Origin: Deltaproteobacteria bacterium
Lineage (GTDB): Bacteria > Myxococcota_A > UBA9160 > UBA6930
NCBI GenBank assembly: GCA_028817435.1
Contig: JAPPPQ010000048.1
Location: 64,679 to 103,000, forward strand
Direction of reading: 5' to 3'
DNA length: 38,322 bases
Shown here: one piece after another, positions 1 to 8,479 of the stretch
Position numbering within the stretch: the first letter of the stretch is position 1
Layout: each line of letters starts with the position of its first letter
The notes under the pieces: generated by a model
Databases searched by the model: none
What the model was told of the DNA's origin: nothing
The model's input: the letters and a program-made list of their open reading frames with translations, nothing else
Position numbers and translations under genes: made by a program

Positions 1-36
1 GTGGGCGTGGATTTGGATCCCGACATCTGCAAATAG
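1..36 (+). CDS. possible C-terminal end of an upstream gene (partial)
   Basis: Frame 1 is open from the window edge to a TAG at 34-36 and reads VGVDLDPDICK. It could be the last residues of a gene that begins outside the window. Eleven residues cannot identify a family, and the reading could be chance, so the call rests only on an open frame and on the free space that follows it before doxX. Confidence 0.2.
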   Translation: MGVDLDPDICK

Positions 37-149
37 CCGCGTTTTTTGCTTGACAGCGCCCCGTTGCGGGTGTCAGCCTGCAGAAAAGGCGCGGGCCGGG
101 CGGTTCGAGGTCGAACCCAACGGCGGCAGCGCCAGGAGGTAAGCGCGTC

Positions 150-548
150 ATGATGAACTTCCTCTCCGCCTACACCGCCCAGAGCTACGCCCTGATGCGA
201 ATCGTCGCGGGCTTCCTGTTCCTCTGGCACGGCAGCCAGAAGCTGCTCGGCTTCCCGCCCGGCGGCGAGATGCCCGCCTTCATCAAGTGGGTCGCCGGCT
301 CCATTGAGTTGATCGGCGGCGTGCTGGTAATGCTGGGCCTCTTCACCCGCCCCGCCGCCTTCCTGTGCAGCGGCCTCATGGCGGCCGCCTACTGGATGGC
401 CCACGGCACCAACGCCCTGCTGCCCATCCTCAACAAGGGCGAGCTCGCCGCACTCTACTGCTTCGTCTTCCTGCTCATCTCCGCCAAAGGCCCCGGCATC
501 TGGAGCCTCGACAGCATCCTCAACACCAAGCCCTCCCCCAGCGCATAA
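150..548 (+). CDS. DoxX family membrane protein
   Basis: This is a 132-residue integral membrane protein of the DoxX family, small four-helix inner-membrane proteins linked in some bacteria to thiol or redox homeostasis. Its own substrate is unknown. Four hydrophobic stretches can be seen (about residues 13-28, 48-66, 69-85 and 98-111). The early Arg-Ile-x-x-Gly-x-x-Phe-x-x-His-Gly pattern and the later Gly-Gly-x-Leu-x-x-x-Gly-Leu-Phe-Thr-Arg segment are family hallmarks. A strong ribosome binding site (AGGAGGT at about 134-140) precedes the first ATG of a Met-Met start. The gene ends 9 bases before the stop of the convergent CoA ligase gene, leaving no room for a conventional terminator. Confidence 0.88.
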   Translation: MMNFLSAYTAQSYALMRIVAGFLFLWHGSQKLLGFPPGGEMPAFIKWVAGSIELIGGVLVMLGLFTRPAAFLCSGLMAAAYWMAHGTNALLPILNKGELAALYCFVFLLISAKGPGIWSLDSILNTKPSPSA

Positions 549-557
549 TCTCTGCGC

Positions 558-2774
558 CTAGCCGCCTGCGTGGGTGCGGCGCCAGTTCGCGTAGCGGCAC
601 AGGGCGGCGAGGGCGGCGACGGCGCGGTGGGCGCTGGGGTAGCAGAGGCGGCCTTCTTCGCGCAGGCCGCGCGGGCCGCTGTTGCCGTAGGCGCGGTCGC
701 TCTGCACCAGCTCGCTGGCGCTGAGCACGGGCTTGGCGTGGCGCGCAGAGGCGGCGGCGGCAGCGGCGGCGTAGCGGCGATCCTGGCGCTGGTGAAATTC
801 GGCAATGCGCTCGAGTCCGTGTTCCGGGTAGAAGCGCCCGGAGCGAAAGACCTGCGCCTGCGCGGCCTGAATGCCAATGCCGAGGTGAATTACTGCATCC
901 ACCTGCGGATGGGCGGCAATGCGGTCCAGCGCTTCGGGCACGGTGTCCCGGGTTTCGCCGCCAGCCAAATCTACGGGATTGCCGCGGCTCCAGCGCGGCG
1001 GCACCAGTTCGTCAATTTGCGCGCGCAAATCTGCGGGCAGCGGGATGAGTTCCAGTCCATTTTGCGCGCAGGCGTCGGCGGCCAGAACGCCCCAGCCCCC
1101 GGCGGTGGTGAGCACCACCGTGCGCCGCCCGCGCGGCAGCGGCTGGGTGGCGAAGCTGGCGGCCCACTCGAAGGCGTCTTCCACCCGCGCGGCGCGCAGC
1201 GCGCCAGTTTGCTGCGCCACGCCGTCGAAGATGCGGTCGTCGCTGGCCAGCGAGCCGGTGTGACTGGCGGCGGCGCGGCGTCCTTCGGCGGCTGCGCCGC
1301 CGCGCACCAGCACCAGCGGCTTGCGCTCGCTGACAAAGCGCGCCGCTTCGGCAAAGCGCCGCCCGGCGGGGCCGGCAGAAGCATCGAAGCCCTCCAGATA
1401 GGCCAGCACCACGCGGGTTTCGGGATCTGCGCCGTAAAACTCCAGGTAATCTGCCAGCGCGGTCTGCGCCGCATTGCCGGCAGAAATGGCCTTGGCAATG
1501 CCGACGCCGGACTCGACGGCGTAGTTGAGAAAGCTCGAAACCAGATTGCCGCTCTGGCTGGCCACGGAAATGACGCCGGGCGGCGGAAAGGGCGCGACAA
1601 TTTGCGCGCACATATTCTGCGCGGTGTTGATGACGCCCTGTCCGTTGGGCCCCGCCAACACCATGCCGAGAGAATTGGCCAGCGCCGCCAGTTCGCGCTG
1701 CCGCTGCACGCCCTCTTCCCCCGCTTCGGCGTAGCCGCCGCTGGCAATAAAGGCCGCGCGCACGCCCCGCGCATGACAGGCGCGCAGCAGTTCGGGGTTG
1801 GCCGCGTGGGGGGTGCACACAAAAACGAGCTCGGCCGCATTCTGCGGAAGCTCTGCGGCGGAGCGCAGGGTTTTGTGGCCCAGCACTTCTGCGCCTTCGC
1901 GGTTGATGGGGAACACCCGGCCGGGGTATTCGAAGCGCAACAGGTTGTGGAAGGCGACGAAGCCGAATTTGCCGGGATGCGCGGAGACTCCGGCGACGGC
2001 AATGCCCCGGGGCGCGAAGAGCGGGCGGTAGCGCTCCCGCAAATCTTCCGGCGCAGCGCGCACCCGCGCGGCGGGCGCGGCAGACCGGGCGGGCGCGGCG
2101 GCGGGCGCGGCGGCGGGCGCGGCGGCGGGCGCGAGTTCCACCAACGCATCCACGGCAACGGGCGCGCCGCCGCGGATGCGCAGCGGGTTGATGTCCACGC
2201 TGGCGATATCGGGGCGCGCGGCGGCGAGCTCGCCCAGCCGCACCAGCACATCGGCGATGGCGTCCATGTCGCAGGGGGGATCGCCGCGCAGCGGGCGGGT
2301 AATGAGGTGCGACGCGCGCAGCCGGTGGATGGAGGCGCGGGCCTCGGCGCGGGAAAGCGGCGCGGCGGCAAAGACCACATCGGCCAGCGCTTCGCTCAAA
2401 ATGCCGCCGAGGCCGAGCAGCACGCAGGGGCCGAACTGCGCATCGCGCACCAGGCCGGCGATCAACTCGAGCCGGGCGGGGACCATCTCGGCAATCAGCA
2501 GCCCTTCGGCGCGGTCGCCGGGGCGGGCCTGCGCCAGCAGCTCGGCGGCGGCGGCGCGCAGCGCGGATTCATCGGCCAGGTGCAGCCGCACCAGACCGCG
2601 CTCGGTCTTGTGGGCCATGCCCGCGCCGCAGAGCTTGGCCGCCACCGGGTAGCCGATCTGCGCCGCCAGAGCGGCGGCGGCATCGCCGTCGGCGGCCAGG
2701 CCCTCCCGCGCCACCGGCACGCCGAAATTGGCCAGCAATTGCTTTGCGGCGTGCTCGGAGAGTGTGTTTGCCAT
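558..2774 (-). CDS. acetate-CoA ligase family protein (NDP-forming type, ATP-grasp first)
   Basis: This 738-residue protein resembles NDP-forming acyl-CoA synthetases, which couple an acid, CoA and a nucleotide through a phosphohistidine. Domains in order: an ATP-grasp beta-type domain (about 1-210), an Ala/Pro linker (about 211-241) encoded by a 12-base tandem repeat, then a CoA-binding Rossmann domain and succinyl-CoA-ligase-like domains. The Ser-His-Thr-Gly-Ser motif near residue 505 holds the expected phospho-accepting His. The order ATP-grasp then CoA-binding is reversed relative to most single-chain members. The start is the ATG at 2774, with AGGGG six bases upstream and the ATP-grasp domain beginning directly after it. 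A longer open frame to 3020 would run into the divergent symporter gene. Acid specificity cannot be read from the sequence. Confidence 0.85.
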   Translation of the reverse strand: MANTLSEHAAKQLLANFGVPVAREGLAADGDAAAALAAQIGYPVAAKLCGAGMAHKTERGLVRLHLADESALRAAAAELLAQARPGDRAEGLLIAEMVPARLELIAGLVRDAQFGPCVLLGLGGILSEALADVVFAAAPLSRAEARASIHRLRASHLITRPLRGDPPCDMDAIADVLVRLGELAAARPDIASVDINPLRIRGGAPVAVDALVELAPAAAPAAAPAAAPARSAAPAARVRAAPEDLRERYRPLFAPRGIAVAGVSAHPGKFGFVAFHNLLRFEYPGRVFPINREGAEVLGHKTLRSAAELPQNAAELVFVCTPHAANPELLRACHARGVRAAFIASGGYAEAGEEGVQRQRELAALANSLGMVLAGPNGQGVINTAQNMCAQIVAPFPPPGVISVASQSGNLVSSFLNYAVESGVGIAKAISAGNAAQTALADYLEFYGADPETRVVLAYLEGFDASAGPAGRRFAEAARFVSERKPLVLVRGGAAAEGRRAAASHTGSLASDDRIFDGVAQQTGALRAARVEDAFEWAASFATQPLPRGRRTVVLTTAGGWGVLAADACAQNGLELIPLPADLRAQIDELVPPRWSRGNPVDLAGGETRDTVPEALDRIAAHPQVDAVIHLGIGIQAAQAQVFRSGRFYPEHGLERIAEFHQRQDRRYAAAAAAASARHAKPVLSASELVQSDRAYGNSGPRGLREEGRLCYPSAHRAVAALAALCRYANWRRTHAGG
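2091..2133. repeat. 12-bp tandem repeat encoding an Ala/Pro linker
   Basis: Three exact copies of GGGCGCGGCGGC begin at 2091, 2103 and 2115, followed by a seven-base partial copy. On the coding (minus) strand it encodes repeated Ala-Pro-Ala-Ala in the linker between the ATP-grasp and CoA-binding domains of the CoA ligase. The length is a multiple of three, so copy-number change would keep the frame. Confidence 0.9.
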
Positions 2775-2853
2775 GGCTTGCCCCTGCGCTTGCGGCGAAA
2801 GTTCGTATGCTAGGCCAGCGCGGGCGCGGGGCCAGTGCAGCAGACGAAAAACA

Positions 2854-2861
2854 GGAGGAGG
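2854..2861 (+). promoter_or_regulatory. Shine-Dalgarno site that fixes the symporter start
   Basis: GGAGGAGG lies four bases before the GTG at 2866. It selects that GTG over any upstream in-frame start; the upstream part of the frame overlaps the divergent CoA ligase gene. Confidence 0.8.
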
Positions 2862-2865
2862 TTTC

Positions 2866-4323
2866 GTGGGCGGAATTCTCGCGGGGCTGGAATGGCTCTT
2901 CACCAACTGGATTGTGTCTCCCATTGAGCGCTTTTTGTTTTTCGATCTGGCCTTTTGGCATGACGGCGCAGAGCTGCCGCTGGTGGTGGTGTGGCTGATT
3001 GCCGGCGCGCTGTTCTTCACGCTGCGCTTTCAGTTTGTGAATTTGCGCGCCTTTCGCCACGCGCTGGACTGCGTGCGCGGGCGCTTCACCCAGCCGGGAG
3101 AAACCGGCGAAATTTCGCATTTTCAGGCGCTCTCGGCGGCGCTTTCCGCCACGGTGGGGCTGGGCAACATTGCGGGCGTGGCCATTGCCGTGGCGGTGGG
3201 CGGGCCGGGGGCGGTGTTCTGGATGGTGCTGGCCGGCTTTCTCGGCATGAGCTCGAAGTTCGCCGAGTGCACGCTGGGGCAGAAATACCGCGTAATGCGC
3301 AGCGACGGCCATGTCTCCGGCGGCGCCATGCATTACCTGGAAACGGGACTCGCCGAGCTCGGCCTGGCGCCGCTGGGCAAGGTGCTGGCCGTGGCCTTCG
3401 CCATCGCCTGCATTGGCGGCAGCTTCGGCGGCGGCAATATGTTCCAGTCCAATCAGTCCTTCGCGCAATTTGCGAACATTGCGCCCGCCTTCGCCAACAC
3501 CGGCGGCGCGGTGATCTTCGGCGGCGTGCTGGTTTTCTTCGTCGCGCTGGTGATCATCGGCGGCATCCGGCGCATTGGCGAAGTGGCCAGCTACCTGGTG
3601 CCGGTAATGTGCGGCGTCTATGTGACGACCGGCGCGGTAATTCTGGCGCTGAACGCAGACGCGGTGCCGGCGGCCTTCGCCACCATTGTGCGCGAGGCAT
3701 TCGCGCCCACCGCCGCCGCGGGCGGATTTCTCGGCGTGCTGATTCAGGGCTTCCGCCGCGCAGCCTTTTCCAACGAGGCGGGCACCGGCTCGGCCTCCAT
3801 CGCCCATTCTGCCGCCGCCACCAACGAGCCGGTGCGCGAGGGCCTGGTGGCGCTGCTCGAGCCCTTTGTGGACACCATCGTGGTCTGCACCATGACCGGG
3901 CTGGTAATCGTAACCACCGGCGTGTGGCAGGCCGAGGGCGCCGGCGATATGCAGGGCATTGTGCTCACCAGCCGCGCCTTCGAGAGCGTCTTTCCCTGGT
4001 TCAAATACATCCTGGCAATGACCGCGGTGCTGTTTGCATTCAGCACGATGATCTCGTGGTGCTACTACGGCGAGCAGTGCTGGGCCAAGCTCTTCGGCAT
4101 CCGCTCCATGCTGCTCTACAAGGGCATCTTTCTGGGCTTCGCATGGTTTGGCGCAATCTTCGCCTCGGAGGCCGTGATTCTCTTCGGCGATTTGATGATT
4201 CTCGGCGCGGCGCTGCCGAATGTGCTCGGCGTGGTGCTGCTCTCCGGCAAGGTGCGCGCCGATCTGGACGACTATCTGCGCCGCCTGAAGAGCGGCGAGA
4301 TTCGCCCCGTGAAACAGGAGTGA
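2866..4323 (+). CDS. sodium:alanine symporter (AGCS) family protein
   Basis: This 485-residue polytopic inner-membrane protein belongs to the alanine or glycine:cation symporter family, which imports small neutral amino acids with Na+ (or H+). The family signature is clear: GLGNIAGVA followed by a Gly-Gly-Pro-Gly-Ala-Val-Phe-Trp segment (around residues 100-120), and a later Phe-Ser-Thr-Met-Ile-Ser-Trp-Cys-Tyr-Tyr-Gly stretch. Its length is near the usual 450-500. It starts at GTG 2866 on the evidence of the adjacent Shine-Dalgarno site. It diverges from the CoA ligase across 91 bases and its stop directly abuts the stop of the convergent PQQ dehydrogenase, with no base between. Substrate and ion cannot be assigned more precisely. 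Confidence 0.9.
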   Translation: MGGILAGLEWLFTNWIVSPIERFLFFDLAFWHDGAELPLVVVWLIAGALFFTLRFQFVNLRAFRHALDCVRGRFTQPGETGEISHFQALSAALSATVGLGNIAGVAIAVAVGGPGAVFWMVLAGFLGMSSKFAECTLGQKYRVMRSDGHVSGGAMHYLETGLAELGLAPLGKVLAVAFAIACIGGSFGGGNMFQSNQSFAQFANIAPAFANTGGAVIFGGVLVFFVALVIIGGIRRIGEVASYLVPVMCGVYVTTGAVILALNADAVPAAFATIVREAFAPTAAAGGFLGVLIQGFRRAAFSNEAGTGSASIAHSAAATNEPVREGLVALLEPFVDTIVVCTMTGLVIVTTGVWQAEGAGDMQGIVLTSRAFESVFPWFKYILAMTAVLFAFSTMISWCYYGEQCWAKLFGIRSMLLYKGIFLGFAWFGAIFASEAVILFGDLMILGAALPNVLGVVLLSGKVRADLDDYLRRLKSGEIRPVKQE

Positions 4324-6414
4324 CTACCTGGCGGCGGCCTCTTGCACCGCCAGCGCCGCCCGGCGCGTCAGCAGATAGGCGCGCAGGTCATTCACATCCT
4401 TTGCGCCGAGCCACTCGTCAAAGCGCGGCATGCCCGCGCCGAGCAGAGAGCCCTGCAGCACAATCGCCTCCAGGCTGTCGAGCACTCCGGGCTGCGAGCG
4501 GCGCAGATCGGGCAACAGCCCGCCGCCCACCGCGCCCACGCCATGGCAAGAGGTGCACCAGCGGTGAAAGGTGTGATTGCCGCGCAGCACGGTTTCGGCG
4601 TCGAAATTGGCGGGAAGCGCGGCGAGCATTTGCGCGTGCTGCGCCTTCTGCTCCGGCAACTGCGCTTTGCCGCCGAGCGCAAAGACCAGCAGCCGCCCGG
4701 AGTTGTCGGTGACCCCCGCCGCCAGCGCCGCATCCCCGGCGGTCAGCGGAAATGCGCCGCCCCAGCCCGCCATCACCGCCACAAACTGCTGCCCATCTAC
4801 CTCGTAAGTGACGGGCGCGGCGACAATGCCGGTGCCGGCGGAAACCTCCCACAGCAGCTCGCCATCGGCGGCGCGGTAGGCGGCGAAGGTGCCGTGGGCC
4901 GTGCCCTGAAACACCAGGCCGCCGGCCGTGGAGAGCACGCCGCCGTTCCACGGCCCGGTGTATTGCGCGCGCCACACCTCTTTTTGCGCCACGGGATCCC
5001 AAGCCAGCAAATGGCCGGAAACTGCATCGCGGGGAAATTCATCGGCGATCGTGGGGTCGTAACCGAGATTCCACGCGCCGGGGCGGAACTCCCACTTCGG
5101 ATCCAGGCGGAATGCGTAGGCGATTTCGTGCGCGGGAATGAACACCAGCCCGCTCTGCGGGTCGTAGGACATCGGCTGCCAGTTGTGGCCGCCGTAGGGC
5201 GAGGGCTGCACCACCACAATCTCATCCCGGTAGTCGAGTCCCTCCACCTCAATGGGCCGCCCGGTCTTTTTGTCCACGCCCTTCGCCCAGCTTACCTCCA
5301 CATAGGGCTCGGCCGAAATAAGTTCGCCGGTGGCGCGGTCCAGCACATAGAAAAAGCCGTTCTTGGGCGCTTGCATCAGCACCTTGCGGGCCGCGCCGCC
5401 AATTTTGAAATCGGCGAGAATCATGTGCTGCGTGGAGGTGAAATCCCAGTTGTCGCCGGGCGTTGTCTGGTAGTGCCAGACCAGCTCGCCCGTTTCGGGG
5501 CGCAGCGCCAGAATGGAGCACAGAAAGAGGTTGTCCCCTCCGCCGGGGCTGCGCACATGGCGGCTCCAGGGCGAGCCGTTGCCCGTGCCCACATACAGCA
5601 GATCGAGCTCTGGATCGTAGGCCAGCGAATCCCAGACGGTGCCGCCGCCGCCCATCTTCCACCACTCGCCGCCGCTCCAGGTTTTGGCGGCGCGCTCCAG
5701 CTCCGGGTGCTCGGCCGGCTCTGCGGGATTGCCCGGCACCGTGTAGAAGCGCCAGCGCAGCTCGCCGGTAATGGCGTCGTAGGCCGATACATAACCGCGC
5801 ACGCCGAACTCTGCGCCGCCGTTTCCGATGATGACCATGCCCTTCACAATGCGCGGCGCCATGGTGATGGTGTAGGGCACCGACTGATCCACCGTGACCA
5901 CATCGAAGATGGGCTCGCCGCTCTGCGCATTGAGCGCGAGCAGCCGCCCGTCGAGGGTGCCCACATAGACGCGATCCCGATACACGGCCACGCCCCGGTT
6001 CACCACATCGCAACAGGCCCAGCCGCCGTAGCGGCGCGGCACCTGCGGATCGTGCCGCCACAAAAGCTCACCGCTGCGCGCGTCCAGCGCATAGACGACG
6101 CTCCACGAACCCGTGGTGTAAATGACGCCGTCCACCACGATGGGCGTGGCCTCCAGCCCGCGCTTGGTGCCGGTATCGAAGAACCATGCCAGCCCGAGAT
6201 CGCTGATATTGCCCGCGTCAATTTGCCGGAGCGCGCTGTGGCGCTGCTCGCCGTAATCGCCGCCGTGCGTCAGCCAGTTGCCCGGCTCCGCCGCCGTGCC
6301 GCGCAGCCGCGCATCCGACACTCCCCGCACGCCGCCATCGCAGCCCGCCGCCAACAACAGCGCCAGCAGCGCCAGCACCTTCCCCTGGGAGAACACCGCC
6401 GAGAATCGCGCCAT
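4324..6414 (-). CDS. PQQ-dependent alcohol dehydrogenase with C-terminal cytochrome c (lipoprotein)
   Basis: This 696-residue quinohemoprotein resembles the methanol/ethanol dehydrogenase family. It would oxidise an alcohol in the periplasm and pass electrons from PQQ to its own heme c. A lipoprotein signal peptide (lipobox Leu-Ala-Ala-Gly-Cys, Cys at about 25) is followed by Asp at position +2, an inner-membrane retention signal in Lol-type bacteria. The beta-propeller carries the adjacent Cys-Cys pair of the family (about 134-135) and an Asn-Trp-Asp-Phe-Thr catalytic-Asp region. The C-terminal domain has CTSCH at about 620-624 and a later Gly-Ala-Gly-Met that can supply the axial Met. GTG at 6417 is an alternative start; ATG 6414 is preferred, eight bases after AGGTG. 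The substrate is unknown, and no PQQ synthesis genes are nearby. Confidence 0.9.
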   Translation of the reverse strand: MARFSAVFSQGKVLALLALLLAAGCDGGVRGVSDARLRGTAAEPGNWLTHGGDYGEQRHSALRQIDAGNISDLGLAWFFDTGTKRGLEATPIVVDGVIYTTGSWSVVYALDARSGELLWRHDPQVPRRYGGWACCDVVNRGVAVYRDRVYVGTLDGRLLALNAQSGEPIFDVVTVDQSVPYTITMAPRIVKGMVIIGNGGAEFGVRGYVSAYDAITGELRWRFYTVPGNPAEPAEHPELERAAKTWSGGEWWKMGGGGTVWDSLAYDPELDLLYVGTGNGSPWSRHVRSPGGGDNLFLCSILALRPETGELVWHYQTTPGDNWDFTSTQHMILADFKIGGAARKVLMQAPKNGFFYVLDRATGELISAEPYVEVSWAKGVDKKTGRPIEVEGLDYRDEIVVVQPSPYGGHNWQPMSYDPQSGLVFIPAHEIAYAFRLDPKWEFRPGAWNLGYDPTIADEFPRDAVSGHLLAWDPVAQKEVWRAQYTGPWNGGVLSTAGGLVFQGTAHGTFAAYRAADGELLWEVSAGTGIVAAPVTYEVDGQQFVAVMAGWGGAFPLTAGDAALAAGVTDNSGRLLVFALGGKAQLPEQKAQHAQMLAALPANFDAETVLRGNHTFHRWCTSCHGVGAVGGGLLPDLRRSQPGVLDSLEAIVLQGSLLGAGMPRFDEWLGAKDVNDLRAYLLTRRAALAVQEAAAR

Positions 6415-6582
6415 CACAAATTCACCTCGCTTCCCGCCCCGCTCTCAGCGGGGCCGCCCGCCCAGTGTGCGCCCCCTCCCCCGCCCCCGCCACCCCACAG
6501 CCCGCAACCGGAAGGGCAAGCGGGGAGCGCTGCGGTAGAGTTGGCGCTGCGCCGGGAGGGCGCGGAGAGGGAGGCAGCGCAA

Positions 6583-7476
6583 ATGGCAGGCGGGGGAGAG
6601 CGGCTCGGGGGGCTTGGAGTTTGGAGCTGGCTGGATGGGCTGGCGGCGCCGGCGCTGGCGGACTTTGCGCGGCGCGTCGAGGGCTGGGGCTATTCGGCGC
6701 TGTGGTTTCCCGAGGCGGTGGGGCGCGATCCTTTTTCGGCCATCGGCTGGCTGGCGGCGCAGTGCAAAGAGCTGCGCTTCGCCACGGGCATTGCCAACAT
6801 CTATGCACGGGATGCGATGTCCATGCGGGCCATTGCGCAGACCATGGGCGAGCTTTGCGGCGAGCGCTTTGTGCTGGGCCTTGGCGTTTCGCACGCGCCC
6901 ATGGTGGCGGGGCTGCGCGGCCACAACTACGGCAAGCCGGTGGCGACCATGCGCGGCTACCTGGAAGCCATGGCTGCGGCGACCTATCGCGGCCCCGCGC
7001 CCGCTGGCGAAACGCCCGTGCTGCTGGCCGCGCTGCGGCCGAAGATGCTGGCGCTGGCGGCGGAGCTTGCAAACGGCGCGCACCCCTACAACACGACGCC
7101 GGAGCACACGGCGCGCGCCCGGGAAATTTTGGGAGCAGGCGCGCTGCTTGCGCCCGAACAGATGGCGCTGCTGGAAACCGACGCCGCCAAAGCGCGCGCC
7201 GTGGCCCGCAGGAATTTGGCGGTGTATCTGCCGCTGCCGAATTACCAGAACTGCTGGAAGTGGCTCGGCTTCGGCGATGCGGATTTTCAGGACGGCGGCA
7301 GCGACCGGCTGGTGGACGCCGTGGTGGCATGGGGCGATGAAGACGCCATTGCCGCGCGCATTCAACAGCACCGCGACGCCGGCGCAGACCATGTGTGCAT
7401 CCAGACATTCCGCCCCGACGGCGCGCCCGGCCCCGACGAGCGCCTGCTCGAAATCCTCGCACCCGCGCGCAACTGA
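6583..7476 (+). CDS. LLM class (F420-type) flavin-dependent oxidoreductase
   Basis: This 297-residue protein has the bacterial luciferase-like TIM barrel. It looks closest to the group annotated as probable F420-dependent oxidoreductases (TIGR03620-like). Visible markers are the N-terminal Trp-Gly-Tyr-Ser-Ala-Leu-Trp-Phe-Pro-Glu segment, Ala-Thr-Gly-Ile-Ala-Asn-Ile-Tyr and Leu-Gly-Leu-Gly-Val-Ser-His. The use of F420 rather than FMN is inferred from the subgroup, not seen. The ATG at 6583 follows a purine-rich GAGAGGGAG (about 6564-6573) and gives a standard N-terminus. It is divergent from the PQQ dehydrogenase across 168 bases. Ten bases after its stop the composition changes sharply and the first inserted module begins. 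Confidence 0.82.
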   Translation: MAGGGERLGGLGVWSWLDGLAAPALADFARRVEGWGYSALWFPEAVGRDPFSAIGWLAAQCKELRFATGIANIYARDAMSMRAIAQTMGELCGERFVLGLGVSHAPMVAGLRGHNYGKPVATMRGYLEAMAAATYRGPAPAGETPVLLAALRPKMLALAAELANGAHPYNTTPEHTARAREILGAGALLAPEQMALLETDAAKARAVARRNLAVYLPLPNYQNCWKWLGFGDADFQDGGSDRLVDAVVAWGDEDAIAARIQQHRDAGADHVCIQTFRPDGAPGPDERLLEILAPARN

Positions 7477-7486
7477 GACCGCCTCC

Positions 7487-8479
7487 ATGCCCACAAACCT
7501 GACCGCGGCCATAGCCGCCATCCTCGGCTTCACAACCGGATTCGGTTGGAACGCCTTCGGCAACAGCAAGGAAATCAACCTGCTCCACAGCACGCTGACC
7601 ATGCTGGCACTCTGCCTCTACAACATCGCAATCTACATCTGGCTGCTAAGCGGGAAAACCATCCCCAGGCATAACCAGCACCCGGCACGGGAGAAGGCCC
7701 TGCAAACGCTCTGGATCCACCTGAAGCCTGCCCTGCCCTACTCTTCCATCGCGCTGCCGCTCGGGATCTCGGCAGGACTTTACTGGAACGGCACGATCGA
7801 TACTTACAGAATCGTCTGGGACAGCCTCTTCTTGGACGAAGCAGACGTGAACGCCCTCAACCTCATCCTTCTGGGGATCCCCGCGCTATTTACCCCGCTG
7901 CAAATCCCGGACGCAAGTACCCTGCAAAACGCGGGGAAGGCAACAACCAGAAATTGGGTGCACCTCTACACCTTCGCAGCCATCCTCTACATCGCAATCC
8001 CGCGAACCCTGCTCATCCTGCGAAGCCGCAAAGCTTGGAAAATCACTGATATCCAATGCATCAGCATACTCCCCTTCCAGAAGGAGCTGCCAGCGGACAT
8101 TCAGTCCAAGATCCACAAGGCCTTCCGCAAAATCACAGGAGCGCCCTCCTCCCTGCAAACGCCCCTCGCCTACGGTGAGGCACCCCAGCCCACAGCGCCA
8201 AGCTCATGCACAGCACTGATATTCCCACTGGCCCAAACGCCCGAACAGGAAATCCATGGCAAAGCAGCGGCGGAGTGCCAACCCGCAGTCGTCGTAATCG
8301 ACAGCAGCAACTGGAGGCAAGGCGAAAGCCGCAAGCGGGAGCGAGAAGAAGCATGGAGCCAGGTGCTGCAGAGAGCGGACACCGAATTCATGCACTGCGA
8401 CCTCGAAAGCGAAAGCACAGCAGAGCTGACACAGAAGATCCAAAGCAGCCTGAAGGCGGCGCGAAGGAGCCTTTCATGA
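7487..8479 (+). CDS. DUF2868-like membrane protein
   Basis: This 330-residue membrane protein has about five hydrophobic segments (near 4-22, 33-54, 84-102, 122-138 and 160-178) and a soluble C-terminal part. It matches my recollection of DUF2868: Phe-Leu-Asp-x-x-x-Val in the middle, a following Ile-Pro-Asp, then Trp-Val-His-Leu-Tyr and Ala-Ile-Pro-Arg. It lacks the N-terminal stretch that family members usually have before the first helix, so it may be a short version. DUF2868 and DUF3482 genes are commonly adjacent, and here the next gene overlaps by ATGA, which supports the call. The ATG has no clear ribosome binding site. The coding sequence is lower in GC than the preceding gene and uses many AAG, ATC and AGG codons, suggesting transfer. 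Function is unknown. Confidence 0.68.
   Translation: MPTNLTAAIAAILGFTTGFGWNAFGNSKEINLLHSTLTMLALCLYNIAIYIWLLSGKTIPRHNQHPAREKALQTLWIHLKPALPYSSIALPLGISAGLYWNGTIDTYRIVWDSLFLDEADVNALNLILLGIPALFTPLQIPDASTLQNAGKATTRNWVHLYTFAAILYIAIPRTLLILRSRKAWKITDIQCISILPFQKELPADIQSKIHKAFRKITGAPSSLQTPLAYGEAPQPTAPSSCTALIFPLAQTPEQEIHGKAAAECQPAVVVIDSSNWRQGESRKREREEAWSQVLQRADTEFMHCDLESESTAELTQKIQSSLKAARRSLS

Noticed and set aside
50..80. TTGACA at 50-55 as a promoter -35 for doxX, and the TGACA/TGTCA hairpin at 51-75
   Set aside because: No acceptable -10 lies 16-18 bases downstream, and the hairpin is bulged with no following T run, so neither a promoter nor a terminator is supported.
570..2813. Long plus-strand open frame opposite the CoA ligase
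   Set aside because: GC-rich shadow frame with Arg/Gly/Ala composition and no family resemblance; the minus-strand protein has clear domains.
4342..6582. Extension of the LLM oxidoreductase far upstream
   Set aside because: The frame is open only because it runs antisense to the PQQ dehydrogenase; the family N-terminus begins at 6583.
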